DNA of 64,000 bases from Bicyclus anynana (GCF_947172395.1 NC_069094.1:14622292-14686291), one strand, 5' to 3'. Shown: positions 1 through 11,552, counted from the stretch's first letter. Notes: a model not told the origin generated them from the letters alone. Translations and numbers: made by a program.

Positions 1-84
1 ACCGACAATAAATGTTCAAAAACAAGCTTTACGCCCTTGCCCATCTTTATAATGACTAGCAGTTGTACACCAAAATGATTTTTC

Positions 85-273
85 TTCATCATTAACAACC
101 CATATTCGGCTCACTGCTGAGCTCGAGTCTCCTCTCAGAATGAGAGGGGATGGCCAATAGTCCACCACGCTAGTCCATTGCGGATTGGCAGACTTCACAC
201 ACGCAGAGAATTGAGAAAATTCTCTGTTATGCAGGTTTCCTCATGATGTTTTTCCTTCACTGTTTGAGACATT
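85..273 (-). repeat. SINE family A, partial copy 1
   Basis: This is the 3' two thirds of the commonest SINE of the window, in reverse orientation. It reads, reversed, from the gag-gaa-accTGCATA segment through AATCCGCA and the CTCATTCTGAGAGG block to a tail ending GGGTTGTTAATGATGA. The tRNA-like head is missing. A degenerate match continues to about 273. A full copy is described at 11246-11552. Confidence 0.8.
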
Positions 274-1584
274 ATAATGACTAGCCGTTGAAATTTTGCA
301 TCGGTTATCCCACTGGAAAGGGGTAAAACCGCGGCTAACAAAAAAGCGCGTAACGTATAAAAACTTCGTAATCGAAATCCATTCAGATTTGACGTGTTAC
401 GGCAAAATCTATCGCCAAAATAAACAAACGAATGGAATTGATAAAAGCCAGTTCTCCATTTCTTTTTTATTCATTAAAATTGGCACTCGTTACGGGCACA
501 ACAATGTAGAATTCTTTTTTTTATCTCAAAAAAGGAAAATATAAAAGGTAGGTATTGAATATTTTGAATAAGCACAATATTTTTTTTATAATACAAGTTA
601 TGATTTATTTTTTTAAGTTATTCATTATTTGAGTTACAATGGTTCATAAATATTTACGAAGTACTAAACTAATATTTTAAAGAAAATATTTTTTAGTCTA
701 GAAATAAACGCAAACGAATTGTTCACCCATGGGCATGGTACCCACCATGGTGATGCTATAACTCTGTATACCTCTGCATAGCGAGGCTTATTCATTGGCC
801 CCATACAAAATGGCACGAATAAATGACGTCATCGATCATAGTTATCGTAAGATTTGTATGGACGTAAAACAAAATTACAAATAACTTTGCTATTTGTAAT
901 TTTGTTTGAATAATTATGTGCGTTTTATGTGACTTCATGTAATGAAAAATGACAGGTTTAATGTAAGGCAAAAAGCAAAGCAAAAAATATATGAATTTTT
1001 ATATAATTAAATTAAAAGTTTTTCAATAGATTTTGAAATTTCATTTATTTTACAATCAAAGGCTGTAGTCATCGTCCCCATTATAGCGTATGTGATGGCT
1101 GTTATTTTAAATAATATTAATCACGTAAAATCTCTGAAAAATATATTCGTAGACTCAAAATGTTTCTAGGACAACATCTCTGCCGACGGTTTGTTGCAGC
1201 TCAGTTAAAACTAAACGAACACTGGTGGTAACATCGCATGTATACCTCTCCCGGATAACAGAGATTAATGTTTATTGAACTGAAACAAAAGGTTGACCGA
1301 AAAATCGTACTATAAATTGTTGCAATAAATTTAGTCGCGCGCGGCCACGGGGAAAATTCACTGGCAAAACCTTACGCCTGTTACACATGGCTGCAGAGCA
1401 GAGAGAAAACCACAACACGATATCAAGCCGATTCCGGATACGTGCTTTTTTATTTTTAAGTAATAATAATATTTAAAAATTAATGCATGCTTCCACAATA
1501 CACACATCTCAGAACAAGGTTCTGACGAATTTGTGAAATACAATGCGAAAGGAGTCGCAAGTATTTGCTAAAAACCTCGTATAT
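274..1584. other. No recognisable feature
   Basis: This stretch is AT-rich and holds only short chance reading frames of up to about 80 codons. I see no coding motifs, tRNA-like heads or long repeats in it. The segment around 725-765 is a short, partly palindromic CCATGG/GGTACC-rich patch of no clear meaning. Confidence 0.5.
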
Positions 1585-1813
1585 TATATAATGATTTATT
1601 TATTTTGCTATCATCCGCGAAAAGTCGATGAACCTATGCGACGACGTAACCCAGGTCCGACAAAACACTCCCCACGCACGTTTCACCCCGAAACCGGAAC
1701 ATCCTCAGGAGATGTTGATTCCACAACGTGCAATTACAAAGTTTGACTTGTCGGACCTGGGTGACGTCGTCGCCTTTTCGCGGATGATAGCAAAATAAAT
1801 AAATCATTATATA
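1585..1813. mobile_element. Foldback MITE with long terminal inverted repeats
   Basis: The outermost 39 bases (1585-1623) are a perfect inverted match to 1775-1813. After a 14-base insertion in the left arm the pairing resumes for about 26 bases with one mismatch (GCGACGACGTAACCCAGG in the left arm). The arms enclose a spacer of roughly 80 bases with no coding capacity. The structure fits a non-autonomous inverted-repeat DNA element. The ends are TA-rich (TATATAATG), so the target duplication cannot be fixed and the superfamily is left open. Confidence 0.8.
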
Positions 1814-1936
1814 ATCATGATGAACTTCCGCAAAGTAACGCCTGCTTCTATCCAACCTCGTACATGTCGATCTAACTACTTGATTGGAAATTACACAGAG
1901 ATAAACAAATGGGTACACTTAAACACACATTTGTAT

Positions 1937-2211
1937 AGCCGTGGTTAGTGGATATGACCTCTGCCTTCAATTCGATGCACTTTCAACTTTTCAGTTATGT
2001 GCATTTTATGATATTGAATATCACATGCCTCAAATATGAATAAGAAATACCGTGAGGACCTGCATAGCATACTTGACAATTTTCTTAATTCTCTACTTAT
2101 GTAAAGTCTGCTAACCTGCAGCCAGCTTGGTGGACTTTTAGCCGAACACCTCTCATTCTGAAAATAGATTCGTGCTCAACAGTGGGCCGTATGGGTTGTT
2201 AACGATGATAT
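1937..2211 (+). repeat. SINE family A, degenerate copy 2
   Basis: An eroded forward copy starts with AGCCGTGG and GGATATGACCTCTGCC. It passes through TTTTCAGTTATGTGCATTTTA and ends near GTATGGGTTGTTAACGATGA. The B-box region is largely lost and several indels are visible, so this is an old copy. Confidence 0.7.
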
Positions 2212-2489
2212 ACGTCATAGTCAACACTCAACTTTTTCGTTCAAAAAAAACGCCTTGCAGGGAATATCGTTCCTTATCGTCATTTGTGAGCAATTTGTTG
2301 CTGTACTCCAAATTGCTTGCTACTGAGAATTGTCGGGAATTACGAAAAACTCATTCGACGTTTGGCAAATAAAAACAGAAGTGCCGAGTTGGTATTTTTC
2401 GTGAGTCCAGAGGTTAAATTATATAAAGGAGTTATTACATTTCATGCTTGCATTTTGCGGCGGTGACATTCTCTGTGGTTTATAGATAT
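2212..2489. other. No recognisable feature
   Basis: AT-rich single-copy-looking sequence. I saw no coding, tRNA-like or repeat signal in it. Confidence 0.4.
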
Positions 2490-2796
2490 TTTTTTTTTTA
2501 TTCTTTACAAGTTAGCCCTTGACTACAATCTCACCTGATGGTAAGTGATGATGCAATCTGAGATGGAAGCGGGCTAACTTGTTAGGAGCAGAATGAAAAT
2601 CTACACCCCTTTCGGTTTCTACACGACATCATACCGGAACGCTAAATCGCGGTACGTCTTTGTCGGGTGGTAACTAGCCGCGGCCGAAGCCTCCCACCAG
2701 CCAGACTTGGACCAATTAAGAAAAACTCAATCGGCCCAGCCGGGAATCGAACCTAGGACCCCAGGTCTTGTAAATCCACCGCGCATACCGTAGGCC
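2490..2796 (-). repeat. SINE family B, copy 1
   Basis: This is a reverse-oriented copy of the second SINE family. The T-rich start at 2490 is the A-rich 3' tail. Next come the CTTTACAAGTTAGCCC and TCACCTGATGGTAAGTGATG blocks, and the tRNA-like head (GGGAATCGAACCTAGG is the B box reversed) lies near 2740-2796. Nearly full length. See 44138-44458 for the forward reading. Confidence 0.85.
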
Positions 2797-3831
2797 GTAG
2801 ATTATATAGATAATATATATATATAGATTTTGAGCAATTACTTGTTATAATATTTTTACAATGGATTACTATCAAGTTAATTTTCCGTGAGTAGCTTCAC
2901 CTTGATGAGACGCTTAAGTTTTATATCTACGAAAATTCTTGATTCTGGTAGCTAACAGGGTTGCTAGGTAATAAAAACTTCTAAGCGTAGGAAGGAGATA
3001 ACGCACCACGCAATTTGTAGGACAATGTGGCTGTTAATGTAAAATGTTGTAGACATTACAATTTACATTAACAGCCACATTGTCCTATCCATCCATCCAT
3101 GTAGTATGTCCATTGGTCACATTACAATATCTCAATCCAAATCTACACTCCTTAACTCAGATAAATAATTTTAAAAATATTTGAATTGAACATACGATAG
3201 GTTAATATAAATACCTACATTTGTATTACTTAGATCGCTAGCCAGAGTTTCAATATCGTCTCAGCTCCTAGACGTCTATAGCCTCTTTTGATGTCATTCT
3301 ACCTCGTTGGAGATCCAACAAATCTATCCTTTTTGATACTAAGCCTTCCTCTGCTGTCAAAAATCAAATATTTCTTTAGAGCTATTGGAAACCTTCTTTT
3401 CTTGGAAGTTTATTAGTAGTGGTTATATACTTTTCGGTTAATTAACACGAACTTGATTTGAGAAGTCTTTTAATGCTAGCCACTCACCATCCGATAAATG
3501 CACAGCCTTACAGCGCTAACAGCACATCGCGACGATCAGTTTTATCGGCTGTCGAGCATTAGAGCTGCAGGCATGTGAGCTTATTTGATCGTCAGTGCCT
3601 GATATTAAACGACTGCTTTATTTTTTATCTATTCAAGTAAAAGTTACCTCTCTACTTTGTGTCAACAGATATAATAATACGTAAATGTGAAAAGAAAATG
3701 TGACATGAAATATTATTTGACCTATATTTCCATAAGAATATATCCTGACATAACCAATAGCCATTAAATTAAAGAAGAAGAAGAAGAATATATCGTTAAT
3801 CTGTGATAATAAATAAGTTGATATTATAATA
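2797..3831. other. Intergenic stretch with one strong hairpin
   Basis: Apart from the perfect hairpin at 3018-3087, listed separately, this is AT-rich sequence without coding signal. A short CATCCATCCATCCATG run lies around 3087-3102. The 69-codon minus frame at 3633-3842 is composed of low-complexity AT codons and is not supported as a gene. Confidence 0.4.
3018..3087. repeat. Perfect 26-bp hairpin
   Basis: The bases 3018-3043 (starting TAGGACAATGTGGCTG) are an exact inverted match to 3062-3087, with an 18-base loop between them. A perfect stem of this length is unusual. It could be a very short foldback element or a small-RNA-type hairpin, and nothing in the flanks decides between them. 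Confidence 0.8.
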
Positions 3832-3999
3832 TTAATATACAATTATATACTACATATAAATACTTATATAATGTATAAATACACACAGACACTGGAAAAC
3901 ACCCATGCTCAACACACAAATATTTTTCAATTGTGGGAATCGAACCCACGGCCGTGGATGCAAAAAGCAGGGTCACTACCCACTGCGCCACGCGGCCGT
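3832..3999 (-). repeat. tRNA-headed SINE, family C
   Basis: Read on the minus strand, this starts CGGCCGCGTGGCGCAGTG, an A-box-like tRNA head. It then carries GGTTCGATTCCCAC, an intact B box, followed by a body with AACACCCATGCTC reversed. The pattern is that of a tRNA-derived SINE with an internal Pol III promoter. Only one copy of this family is clear in the window. It is not a real tRNA: the acceptor stem does not close and there is a non-tRNA body. Confidence 0.75.
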
Positions 4000-4159
4000 C
4001 AAATAAATAAAATTACATAGTTAACAAATCCGTAATATACCTTAATTCAACTCCTTTGAAGTTGCCTAAAATTGCTCTAACAATATGGAAACTGCTTCAT
4101 ATTACCTTAAAACTGACATAGGTACTTAATACACTTCATAAAATACGCTCAAATAGTAA

Positions 4160-5110
4160 ATATGCTTTAAAAAGACCATTTGATTTTCCAATATGAACCA
4201 GCCAGGAGTAGACCCGGACATATTGCCTGTGAAGCGAGCCAAATGGGGCGTCCTTCCATTTTCTAAAGCGCAAATTTTCTTCAAAGATCATAGACTAAGA
4301 GCCTGCGAGAGCCACATATACCGCATCAATTTATTTAGTCTAAATGTTTGTCAGTCCATCAGTTTGTCCATTGACTTTGGACTATGGTGGCTATGGAATG
4401 TAGGTAGTGTAAAGAATTCATAATCTCAAATATTCCAATTAAAAAGATTATTTTGAACACTTCAAAAAATAAAAAACATTTAAAACCAATCTTCTCTCCA
4501 AGGGTCTTTAGCAAAGGATTATTACAAACCCAAGGGTCTGTCGGCTTGAAACATGACTCCTTATGATATTCCGTAGAAGATATAATAAATTACATTATAG
4601 TTTAAAAGATCTAGTCATCCAGGATCAGCCAGGAGTGGACCCGGACATATTGCCTGTGAAACGAGCCAAATGGGGCGTTCTTTCATTTTTTAAAGCGCAA
4701 ATTTCATCAAAAACTATGAACAAAGAGCCTGCAAGAACCAGATATATTATCATTTATTTATCATCATCATTTATTAATTTATACTGCATTAATTTATTAA
4801 GTCTGAAAGTTTGTCAATCCGGCAGTTTGTGCATTGAGTTTGAACTACGGTGGCTTTAGAAGGTAGGTCGTTTAAAGACTCTCAATCGTCCAATTAAAAA
4901 AGCGAATTTTGATTTTTTTTATAGTTATCAATAATTTAGTTTTATATTTTCCTTGGCATTATATGAGAAATTATGTCCTCAGTCACCAAAAAATTAGTTT
5001 CGCGGAAGAGCTTCTAAAAAAATCGTTTAAGATCAAACTTCTCTCCAAGAATCTCAACATAATAAATAGTATGACGTCTCAAACATGATATTTCATTGAA
5101 AATAACATCA
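4160..5110 (+). repeat. Degenerate tandem duplication with conserved coding-like block
   Basis: Two diverged units lie head to tail, with matching points 433 bases apart (4193 and 4626). Each opens with the same coding-like block translating to PGVDPDILPVKRAKWGVL (4199-4252 and 4632-4685), then a TGTTTGTCA segment, then CTTCTCTCCAAG. Over the first 24 codons of the block I count three silent and two replacement differences. The family is unknown to me. It could be an exon of a duplicated gene, now decayed, or part of an unrecognised repeat. Frames downstream of the block diverge and stop quickly. Confidence 0.55.
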
Positions 5111-5834
5111 AGAAACTACGTTTTATAATATGGGATCTAGACCTTTGAAACCTGCTATATTTCCAAAGCCGTCATCGCGCAAACTCCATAATTGGCCTAT
5201 GTTAGAAGCATGGGATTTTTTTTGGTAAAATGAGGTATGTCTGGCTATCGCAGACTCTCCTTCTTTTGAAATCTTGGCACAGTGGCCTTGCGTGCTGCGC
5301 CGGATAAAATGATAAGAGTAAATATTTTCCGAATTTTGGGCTTAAGCCATAATTATTTAACCAGATGACTAATTATATAAATATTAAAGACAAATTTATT
5401 TTTACACACGTTTTTGTTTTGGGATTATAAAAAATTATGAATGAAATCTCTTTGTCCCAAATACTTAAATTCTGGCAGGAGCCGATTTTGAATGCCAGCT
5501 GAGAGAAGGAGACTTACATTTTCTGATTATATGTAAAGAGAATCTCTCTAATCCTTCCAAATAACTGGAGGAACTATGTATGAATATCTGATTTTTGGAA
5601 TTATAATTGACCGAAAACAATTTCACGTAAATTAACGACAATGCACTGTGAAAACGTTACTAGATCTCATGGAGAGTCAACTCTACATACCCTTATCTAC
5701 TCTAAGTCTATCATAGCGTATATTGTTCTTTGTGAGTCCTAGTCAACAAAAGTCAAGTCTAGTTCTACAAATCCTACACTTCAGTCCATTTTGGCAATTT
5801 CTTTGATTTGCAAAGCATTACATCCTGAAGTGGC
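5111..5834. other. No recognisable feature
   Basis: AT-rich sequence with no coding or repeat signal that I can support. Confidence 0.4.
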
Positions 5835-6077
5835 AATGGGCGGGACACATAGTTCGAAGAGCCGATGGACGTTGGGTTCCCAAGGTGCTGGAATGGCGAC
5901 CCCACACCACAAAGCGCAGTGTTAGTAGACCCTCCACCAGGTGGACTGACGACGTCAAGCGAGTCGCAGGGATTCGCTGCATGCAGGCGGCTCAGTATCG
6001 TGATGTTTGGAAGTCCCTACAAAAGGCCTATGTCCTGCAGTGGACGTCCATCGGCTGATATGATGATGTTGATGATG
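5835..6077 (+). mobile_element. RTE-type LINE, 3' end fragment 1
   Basis: The forward reading contains the C-terminal signature of RTE-like reverse transcriptases with frame slips: KVLEWRP-like, then RPSTRWTDDVKRVAG, then QAAQYRDVWKSLQKAY and a stop. A short GATGATGTTGATGATGA tail follows, the simple-repeat 3' end expected of RTE elements. It is strongly 5' truncated. The same 3' end recurs at 24000-24185, 57598-57800 and 58445-58647. Confidence 0.8.
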
Positions 6078-6148
6078 ACATCTCCATCAATGTACAGCAA
6101 TATACATGGAACAATACCATTAACATCAATTATCTCTTTTAAATTCGT

Positions 6149-6454
6149 CGTCATCAACCCATATTCGGCTCACTGCTGAGCTCGAGTCTCCTCTCAGAAT
6201 GAGAGGGGTTAGGCCAGTAGTCCACCACGCTGGCCCAATGCGGATTGGCAGACTTCACACACGCAGAGAGTTAAGATAATTCTCTGGTATGCAGGTTTCC
6301 TCACGATGTTTTCCTTCACCGATTGAGACACGTGATATTTAATTTCTTAAAATACACACAACTGAAAAGTTGGAGGTGCATGCCCGGGCCGGATTCGAAC
6401 CCACACCCTCCGGAATCGGAGGCAGAGGTCATATCCACTGGGCTATCACGGCTC
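6149..6454 (-). repeat. SINE family A, copy 3 (nearly complete)
   Basis: A reverse-oriented, nearly full-length copy. The tail (TCATCAACCCATATTCGGCT) lies at the left, and the head with GGATTCGAACCCACACCCT (B box reversed) and GGGCTATCACGGCT lies at the right. It directly follows the RTE fragment, as if inserted in or beside its GAT-rich tail. Confidence 0.88.
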
Positions 6455-6720
6455 ATTATTTTAAATTCGCGTATTACTAATATTTAAGACTGGTTAAGAT
6501 TTTCCATACAGACAGACACACGAAAGTCGTGAGTATCTGTATATACATATATTTTATGATACCTATAAAATATTATAAATGTTCGAACGTAAACAACGCC
6601 GAAGTTATTTTATTTGTTTTGTTCAATTTATATCATACAAACAATAACAGTACGAAGTTAGATTTATTATAAAAATACAAATAGAGTTTCACTTACGCAA
6701 AAAGGCTTTCGTTTATCCTC

Positions 6721-6918
6721 TACTAGCGGACGCCCGCCCTCCGCGTGAAATTCTGTTTATCACAAATCCCACGGGAACCATGATTTTACCGGGATAAAAA
6801 GTAGCCTATGAGTTAATCCAGAGTAAAATCTATTTCTATTTAAATCGGTTTTCAAGCCTCAGCGCAAAGGAGGAACAACATACTTACACACACACAAACT
6901 TTCGCCTTAATATTATTA
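6721..6918 (-). mobile_element. Helitron-like non-autonomous element, minus orientation
   Basis: The left edge ACTAGCGGACGCCCGCC is the reverse of the Helitron-type 3' end GGGCGTCCGCTAGT. The right part ends near TTAATATTATTAGG, the reverse of the usual TACTAATATTA 5' end. The body carries the CCCACGGGAACCATG segment common to several elements in the window. No coding capacity. Confidence 0.65.
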
Positions 6919-6935
6919 GGCGAAATTTGATATGA

Positions 6936-7248
6936 TTTGATAGCCCAGTGGATATGACCCCTGCCTCCGATTCTGGAGGGTGTGAGTTCGAATCTGGTCC
7001 GTGGCATGCATCTTCAACTTTTCAGTTGTGTGCATTTTAAGAAATTAAATATCACGTGTCTCAAACTGTGAAGGAAAACATCGTGAGGAAACCTGCATAC
7101 CAGAGAATTTAATTCTCTGCGTGTGTGAAGTCTGCCAACCCGCATTGGGCCAGCGTGGTGGACTATTGGCCTAACCTCTCTCATTCTGAGAGGAGACTCG
7201 AGCTTAGCAGTGAGTCGAATATGGGTTGATAATGACGAATTATGATGA
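6936..7248 (+). repeat. SINE family A, copy 4
   Basis: A nearly complete forward copy, with a GATAGCCCAGTGGATATGAC head, a slightly changed B box (GTGAGTTCGAATCTGG), and a GGGTTGATAATGACG tail. It lies immediately next to the Helitron-like end. Confidence 0.85.
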
Positions 7249-8417
7249 TGAATGATGTGATAGTTCGAAAGGACAAGGACAAAAACAACAGGAAGGAAGG
7301 ATTAAAGGACGCCACGCGGTTTTAGTCGCATAGTTCTCGTTGCCATTGGAATACTAGACAAAAGAATAAGTACAACAGCCTTTAAGATGCCCGCAAATTA
7401 ATTCAATATGAATACACAACATATTTAAAGCTATCATTTTATGAATGGAGGATTTGTACGACTAGCTTCTTCCTTTATGTATTAATTGCGTTACTGAAGA
7501 TTAAAGCTAGCCAACTACTGTACAAACTGCCAAACGTCTAAAAAGTAGTTTCTTTATGTTTAACACAGAAAGAACAACAATCAAGAAAAGTATAATATTT
7601 CAATTTCTGTACCGCTGACCTCTTTGAGCAACATAGCGCAACAAAAAAAATGCTTATTTTATAGAAATAATAATATAACCTAACAGTCCATCTTATGTAA
7701 CACTTCGTAAGGCAACCGAGAAAGTATATCATGTCACACTCTGTGCCTAATATGTTTGTAATTTCACCGGCAACCAATCCGATAACAACACAGCAATGCT
7801 TCATAGTAATGGAAATAAACATGGCGACACCCACACCGACGCGCTCTGTCACAAAACTAAAATACCCAAAGAACTGTAATACTAAATGATTTCTACAATC
7901 ATTAAAAGGACTCATCACCTTGGTGGTTAGATCTATCTAACTAACTATCGTCGTACTTATTACTATCACGTTTTTTTTTCGACTTATTGAAGGGAAATGG
8001 GAATAAAAGATAAGAAAGGAAAAAGTAAAATCATAGCGAAAAATATAAACTTACAAGTCACAACATCATTCAATCTTAAAGAAACTGAAAAATAAAAGTT
8101 CTGCGAAAATAAAACTTAAAAGAGTAGCCGTCCAACGCGATGCAATTTTAAAAGGGTATTTTATCACTCCGACGTAACATCAAGGTTCGCCTCCCAGCGG
8201 TTTATGGCTGGAGGGCCTTGACTATGAGTTATAAACTCGGGGGAATTGCTATAGATCTTATAGGGCCCCTGCCAAGGACGTCGGGCATTCTGTGACACTA
8301 CTTGCCACCTTCAAACGCGTAATTTCCGGGATATCTATTTCAATATCCGGGGCTTGTTCGCTTATCGACTAACTAACGGTGCAATGAAGTTGAAATCAAA
8401 CTTTGTTCATTATGATC
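7249..8417. other. No supported gene; one 126-codon minus frame
   Basis: The longest frame runs 7918 to 7538 on the minus strand (126 codons). It has hydrophobic, cysteine-rich stretches but no motif I recognise and no homologous context. The sequence at 8150-8420 (TCCCAGCGGTTTATGG and following) is more GC-rich and may be old repeat DNA, which I could not assign. Confidence 0.35.
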
Positions 8418-9060
8418 GTATCAATCGATGGACCTCCACTGTTGGCAATGGGCCTTTTGTCGGGACTTCCAAACAACGGTCTTGAGCTTCTTTACAAGTT
8501 AGCCCTTCACTACAATCTCACCTGATGGTAAGCGATGATGCACTCTAAGATTGAAGCTAGCAAACTCGTAAGGAGGAGGATGAAAATACACACTCATTTC
8601 GGTTTCTACAAGAGTTGGTACCAGAACTTTAAATCGCTTGGCGGTACGTCTTTGTCGGTAAGGTGGTAGCTAACCACGGTGGAAGGCTTCCACCAGCCTG
8701 ACTGGACCAATTAAGAAACCTACAGCAATCAGCCCAGCCGGGCAGCGAACCCAGGACTTTCGTCTTGTAAATCTACCGCGCATATCACTGTGCCACGTCA
8801 ATGCTCCTTCTGCTGACTATTCATCTCTCAAGGTCTTAGCCTCCCTGAATGTCTGTCGCCTGCCGTGAAAACGGTCAGGGTCTGCAGGGTCTGTTCGTAA
8901 GCCGAAGTATGTGGGCCTAAAAGGCTAATTGGCCGGGGTACTGAATGCAAAGCGCCTAAACCAGGTTAGACACTCATTGCGATACGTTAAATGCCGTCAG
9001 TCCAGGTGGATTGACGAGAATGGAGGTCCACCAACACTGGGCTTTCCAGTGCGGGGTCGC
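8418..9060 (-). mobile_element. RTE-type LINE 3' remnant split by a SINE
   Basis: The left piece, about 8418-8489 (ATCGATGGACCTCCACTG), is the reversed RTE 3' end seen elsewhere. The matching GGGCTTTCCAGTGCGGGGTC segment appears only at about 9030-9058. Between them lie SINE B copy 2 (8490-8800) and about 200 bases of unassigned, moderately GC-rich DNA. The arrangement suggests an old RTE fragment opened by later insertions. Confidence 0.6.
8490..8800 (-). repeat. SINE family B, copy 2
   Basis: A reverse-oriented copy with the TTACAAGTTAGCCCTTCACT tail side at the left and the reversed tRNA-like head (GTAAATCTACCGCGCATA) at the right. It is nested in the RTE remnant, so it is the younger of the two insertions. 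Confidence 0.85.
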
Positions 9061-11245
9061 GAAAAAAAAAACAAAAAATACAAACTATGTGCTTCAGCTT
9101 TGTAACTCATATTTAAAAAAAAACATTATTTTGCCCTTCTTATTCATATCCATAAACGAAGAATTTTGGACTTAAGACCTTGCTCCAAAATAATGTGGGG
9201 TTGGGGTTTGTGACGCTATGACAGTAACTATCAAAAGTTAATGATAATGAATTTGACGACGGCTTATTGCTCCGAGCTACTACTAAGAACTCCTAAAAAA
9301 CTCAATATTTCATAGCCTAGTTTCGAACCTAGGACCCCATGATCCAAATCCGTATAAGCTAAACATTAGACCAACAAGGTACAATAATAGATTCCACAGC
9401 TTACCATGTATAAAGAAAAAATAATAAATATTTCAAGTCTACCCAGACAAAGGAAAAACACTGCTTTCAAATGTAGGACACGAAGCATGCAGGTTGTCAA
9501 GTATATATTCAACAATCATTATAAAATAAATAAAAAAAGGCTGAGCTACGAGACATATATAAATCGATATTCAACGAACAACAGCAAAACAAAAACATAT
9601 ATGTAGTTTATTATAACATGATTAAATAATATTTAAGATTTAATAAGTTATCGAATCTCTATAAAATATTTTTAAGACTATTGACCAAGTTAATAGTTAG
9701 AAAGAGGACTTTCGTGTCTGCAATTTATTTCATTACAATGAAAAATGCCAATGTTAAGCAAAAGCGCTTTTCCCGGAAATTATAGCAAAAATTGCTTTAA
9801 CATCTTTATAGTAACAAAAAGATGTACCAGAAACCTTTGTGAGGAAATTCTTCAACCTCCAGCTTCGCAAACGAAAGATACGATATTTTCCAATATTTAA
9901 AAAATATGGTTTTATGATTTTATAACAGCATTGTTCTTAAAAAATAAATAAATTGACTGTTACTCGTAAAAGTTGTTAATAATGTTTTTTTTATTCTTGT
10001 CCTATATTTTATTTTAAAAAAATCTGATAACTAGCGACTGTATTAACGTAGAATTTTTACCTATACCTTCTATTTCCTAAATTATTTCTTTAAAAGCTTC
10101 TGTTTGCCTTGCACAAATACATGGAAATCACAAACACACAGATGTAATATCTTTTCGGGCGTTCAATTAGTTTCTCAGATCGTAAAACAAAAAGAATTAG
10201 ATGAACTGAAACACGTGTAAGAATAAAGTAAGTTTTAAAAAAATACCCTAACAAATAACACTCACCAAAAATATATCCAAAAACACGCTTTTTGAAACCA
10301 AAAAACACCACACTTAAGTTTTCCCAACGAGTTTGAACACGATAAATTTCCACACGCTCATTTCACTGACACAATCGCGCGAAAATTCGGAAAATCCAGC
10401 ACGACCTCCCTCTCCGGCGTTCGGGACGTAACTGAGGTCTGAGCGGAGCAGACTTCAGTCCCAGACGATCCCGTGGAAAACTCGAAGGGTGTAACTTTAA
10501 GGCAGTATACTGTATACAAAACTGACGCCATAATCATGAAATGCGTTTCTACTTAATGTTCGGAACGCCGAAAATTTATTTGTATCATAAGAAAATAACT
10601 CTGACCACTATGCCGTCACTCCTGAGCGGTACAGGTGAGTATGTGAGTGAATGAAATTTCTCAAGTACAAATGATAAATTACGACTAATTATTAATGTAC
10701 GACTTTGTTATAATGTTATAGATGATTAAAAATGTCGAAAAACCTAGTGCCGTACTAAAGTAGTGTGCGCGCTGCTTTCGCATTGCAAGAACTAGCTCAT
10801 GATTAAGGGCCCCGTAAAGATTCTAAATGAGTCGGGCATAATCCGACGATTTGTCACGTGTGTTTTAGCCTTGTTCTATAATAAAGTAATATAAATCATA
10901 ATCACTTTACTTCCGCAAACCACTCCTCTCATATAAAAATATATACGGTCGAATTGAGAAACGGGTAACCTCCTCCTTTTTTTAAATCGGTTAAAAATTA
11001 AAGACTGACTGTAAATATCACATAGCTCGAAACCATACCATCTATTTAGGAGAGATGAAAACACAAAAAGTCTATTCATTTTCCTAAAATGATAACGTTC
11101 ATACTGGCATTACCCATTACCCAAATTGCAATACGCAGCTAATCCATCATCATGTACTAATACATGTACAATTCTCAGTAAACTCAGTATACAGAAATTC
11201 TAAGCTGTATTCGTTAGCTTTTAATTTAATTTAGGAAATTTTAAG
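9061..11245. other. Mostly featureless AT-rich DNA
   Basis: A reversed tRNA-like B box with flanks (CCTAGTTTCGAACCTAGGA, about 9316-9334) suggests a decayed SINE head at 9300-9385 (-). Positions 10230-10480 form the only GC-richer patch and are listed as a possible promoter. The segment near 10935-10995 (TAACCTCCTCCTTTTTTTAA) resembles the end of a dispersed repeat also visible near 29465, 36885 and 39850. No supported gene. Confidence 0.4.
10230..10480 (-). promoter_or_regulatory. Possible first-exon/promoter patch, minus strand
   Basis: This GC-rich island stands out in an AT-rich neighbourhood. On the minus strand a short frame is followed by a strong 5' splice-site match, TTTTTGGTGAGTGTTA, near 10260-10275. 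That could be a non-coding or short first exon of a minus-strand gene whose other exons I cannot find. Without a downstream exon this is only a hint. Confidence 0.2.
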
Positions 11246-11552
11246 AGCCGTGATAGCCCACTGGAACTCTGCCTCCGATTCCGGAGGGTGTGGGTTTGAA
11301 TCCGGTCCGGGGTATGCACCTCCAACTTTTCAGTGGTGTGCATTTTAAGAAATTAAATATCACGTGTCTCAAACGGTGAAGGAAAACATCGTTAGGAAAT
11401 CTGCATACCAGAGAATTTTCTTAATTCTCTACATGTGTGAAGTCTGCCAATCCGTATTGGGTCAGTGTAGTGTACTATTGGCCTAATCCCTCTTATTCAG
11501 AGAGGAGGCTCGAGCTCAGCAGTGAGCCAAATATGGGTTGATAATGATGATG
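11246..11552 (+). repeat. SINE family A, copy 5 (reference-like)
   Basis: A complete forward copy. The head is AGCCGTGATAGCCCACTGGA, similar to a tRNA A box, and the B-box match is GGTTTGAATCCGG. The body includes AAATATCACGTGTCTCAAAC, GTGTGAAGTCTGCCAATCCG and CTCTTATTCAGAGAGGAGGC, and the tail is GATAATGATGATG. The head marks it as tRNA-derived, so it would have been transcribed by RNA polymerase III and moved by a LINE partner. The GAT-rich tail resembles that of the RTE fragments here. Confidence 0.9.

Noticed and set aside
3931..3999. tRNA gene on the minus strand
   Set aside because: The tRNA-like part is the head of a SINE with a non-tRNA body.
7538..7918. 126-codon minus-strand frame
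   Set aside because: No recognisable domain, no clear splice partners, and low-complexity ends. Hydrophobic stretches alone do not support a gene.
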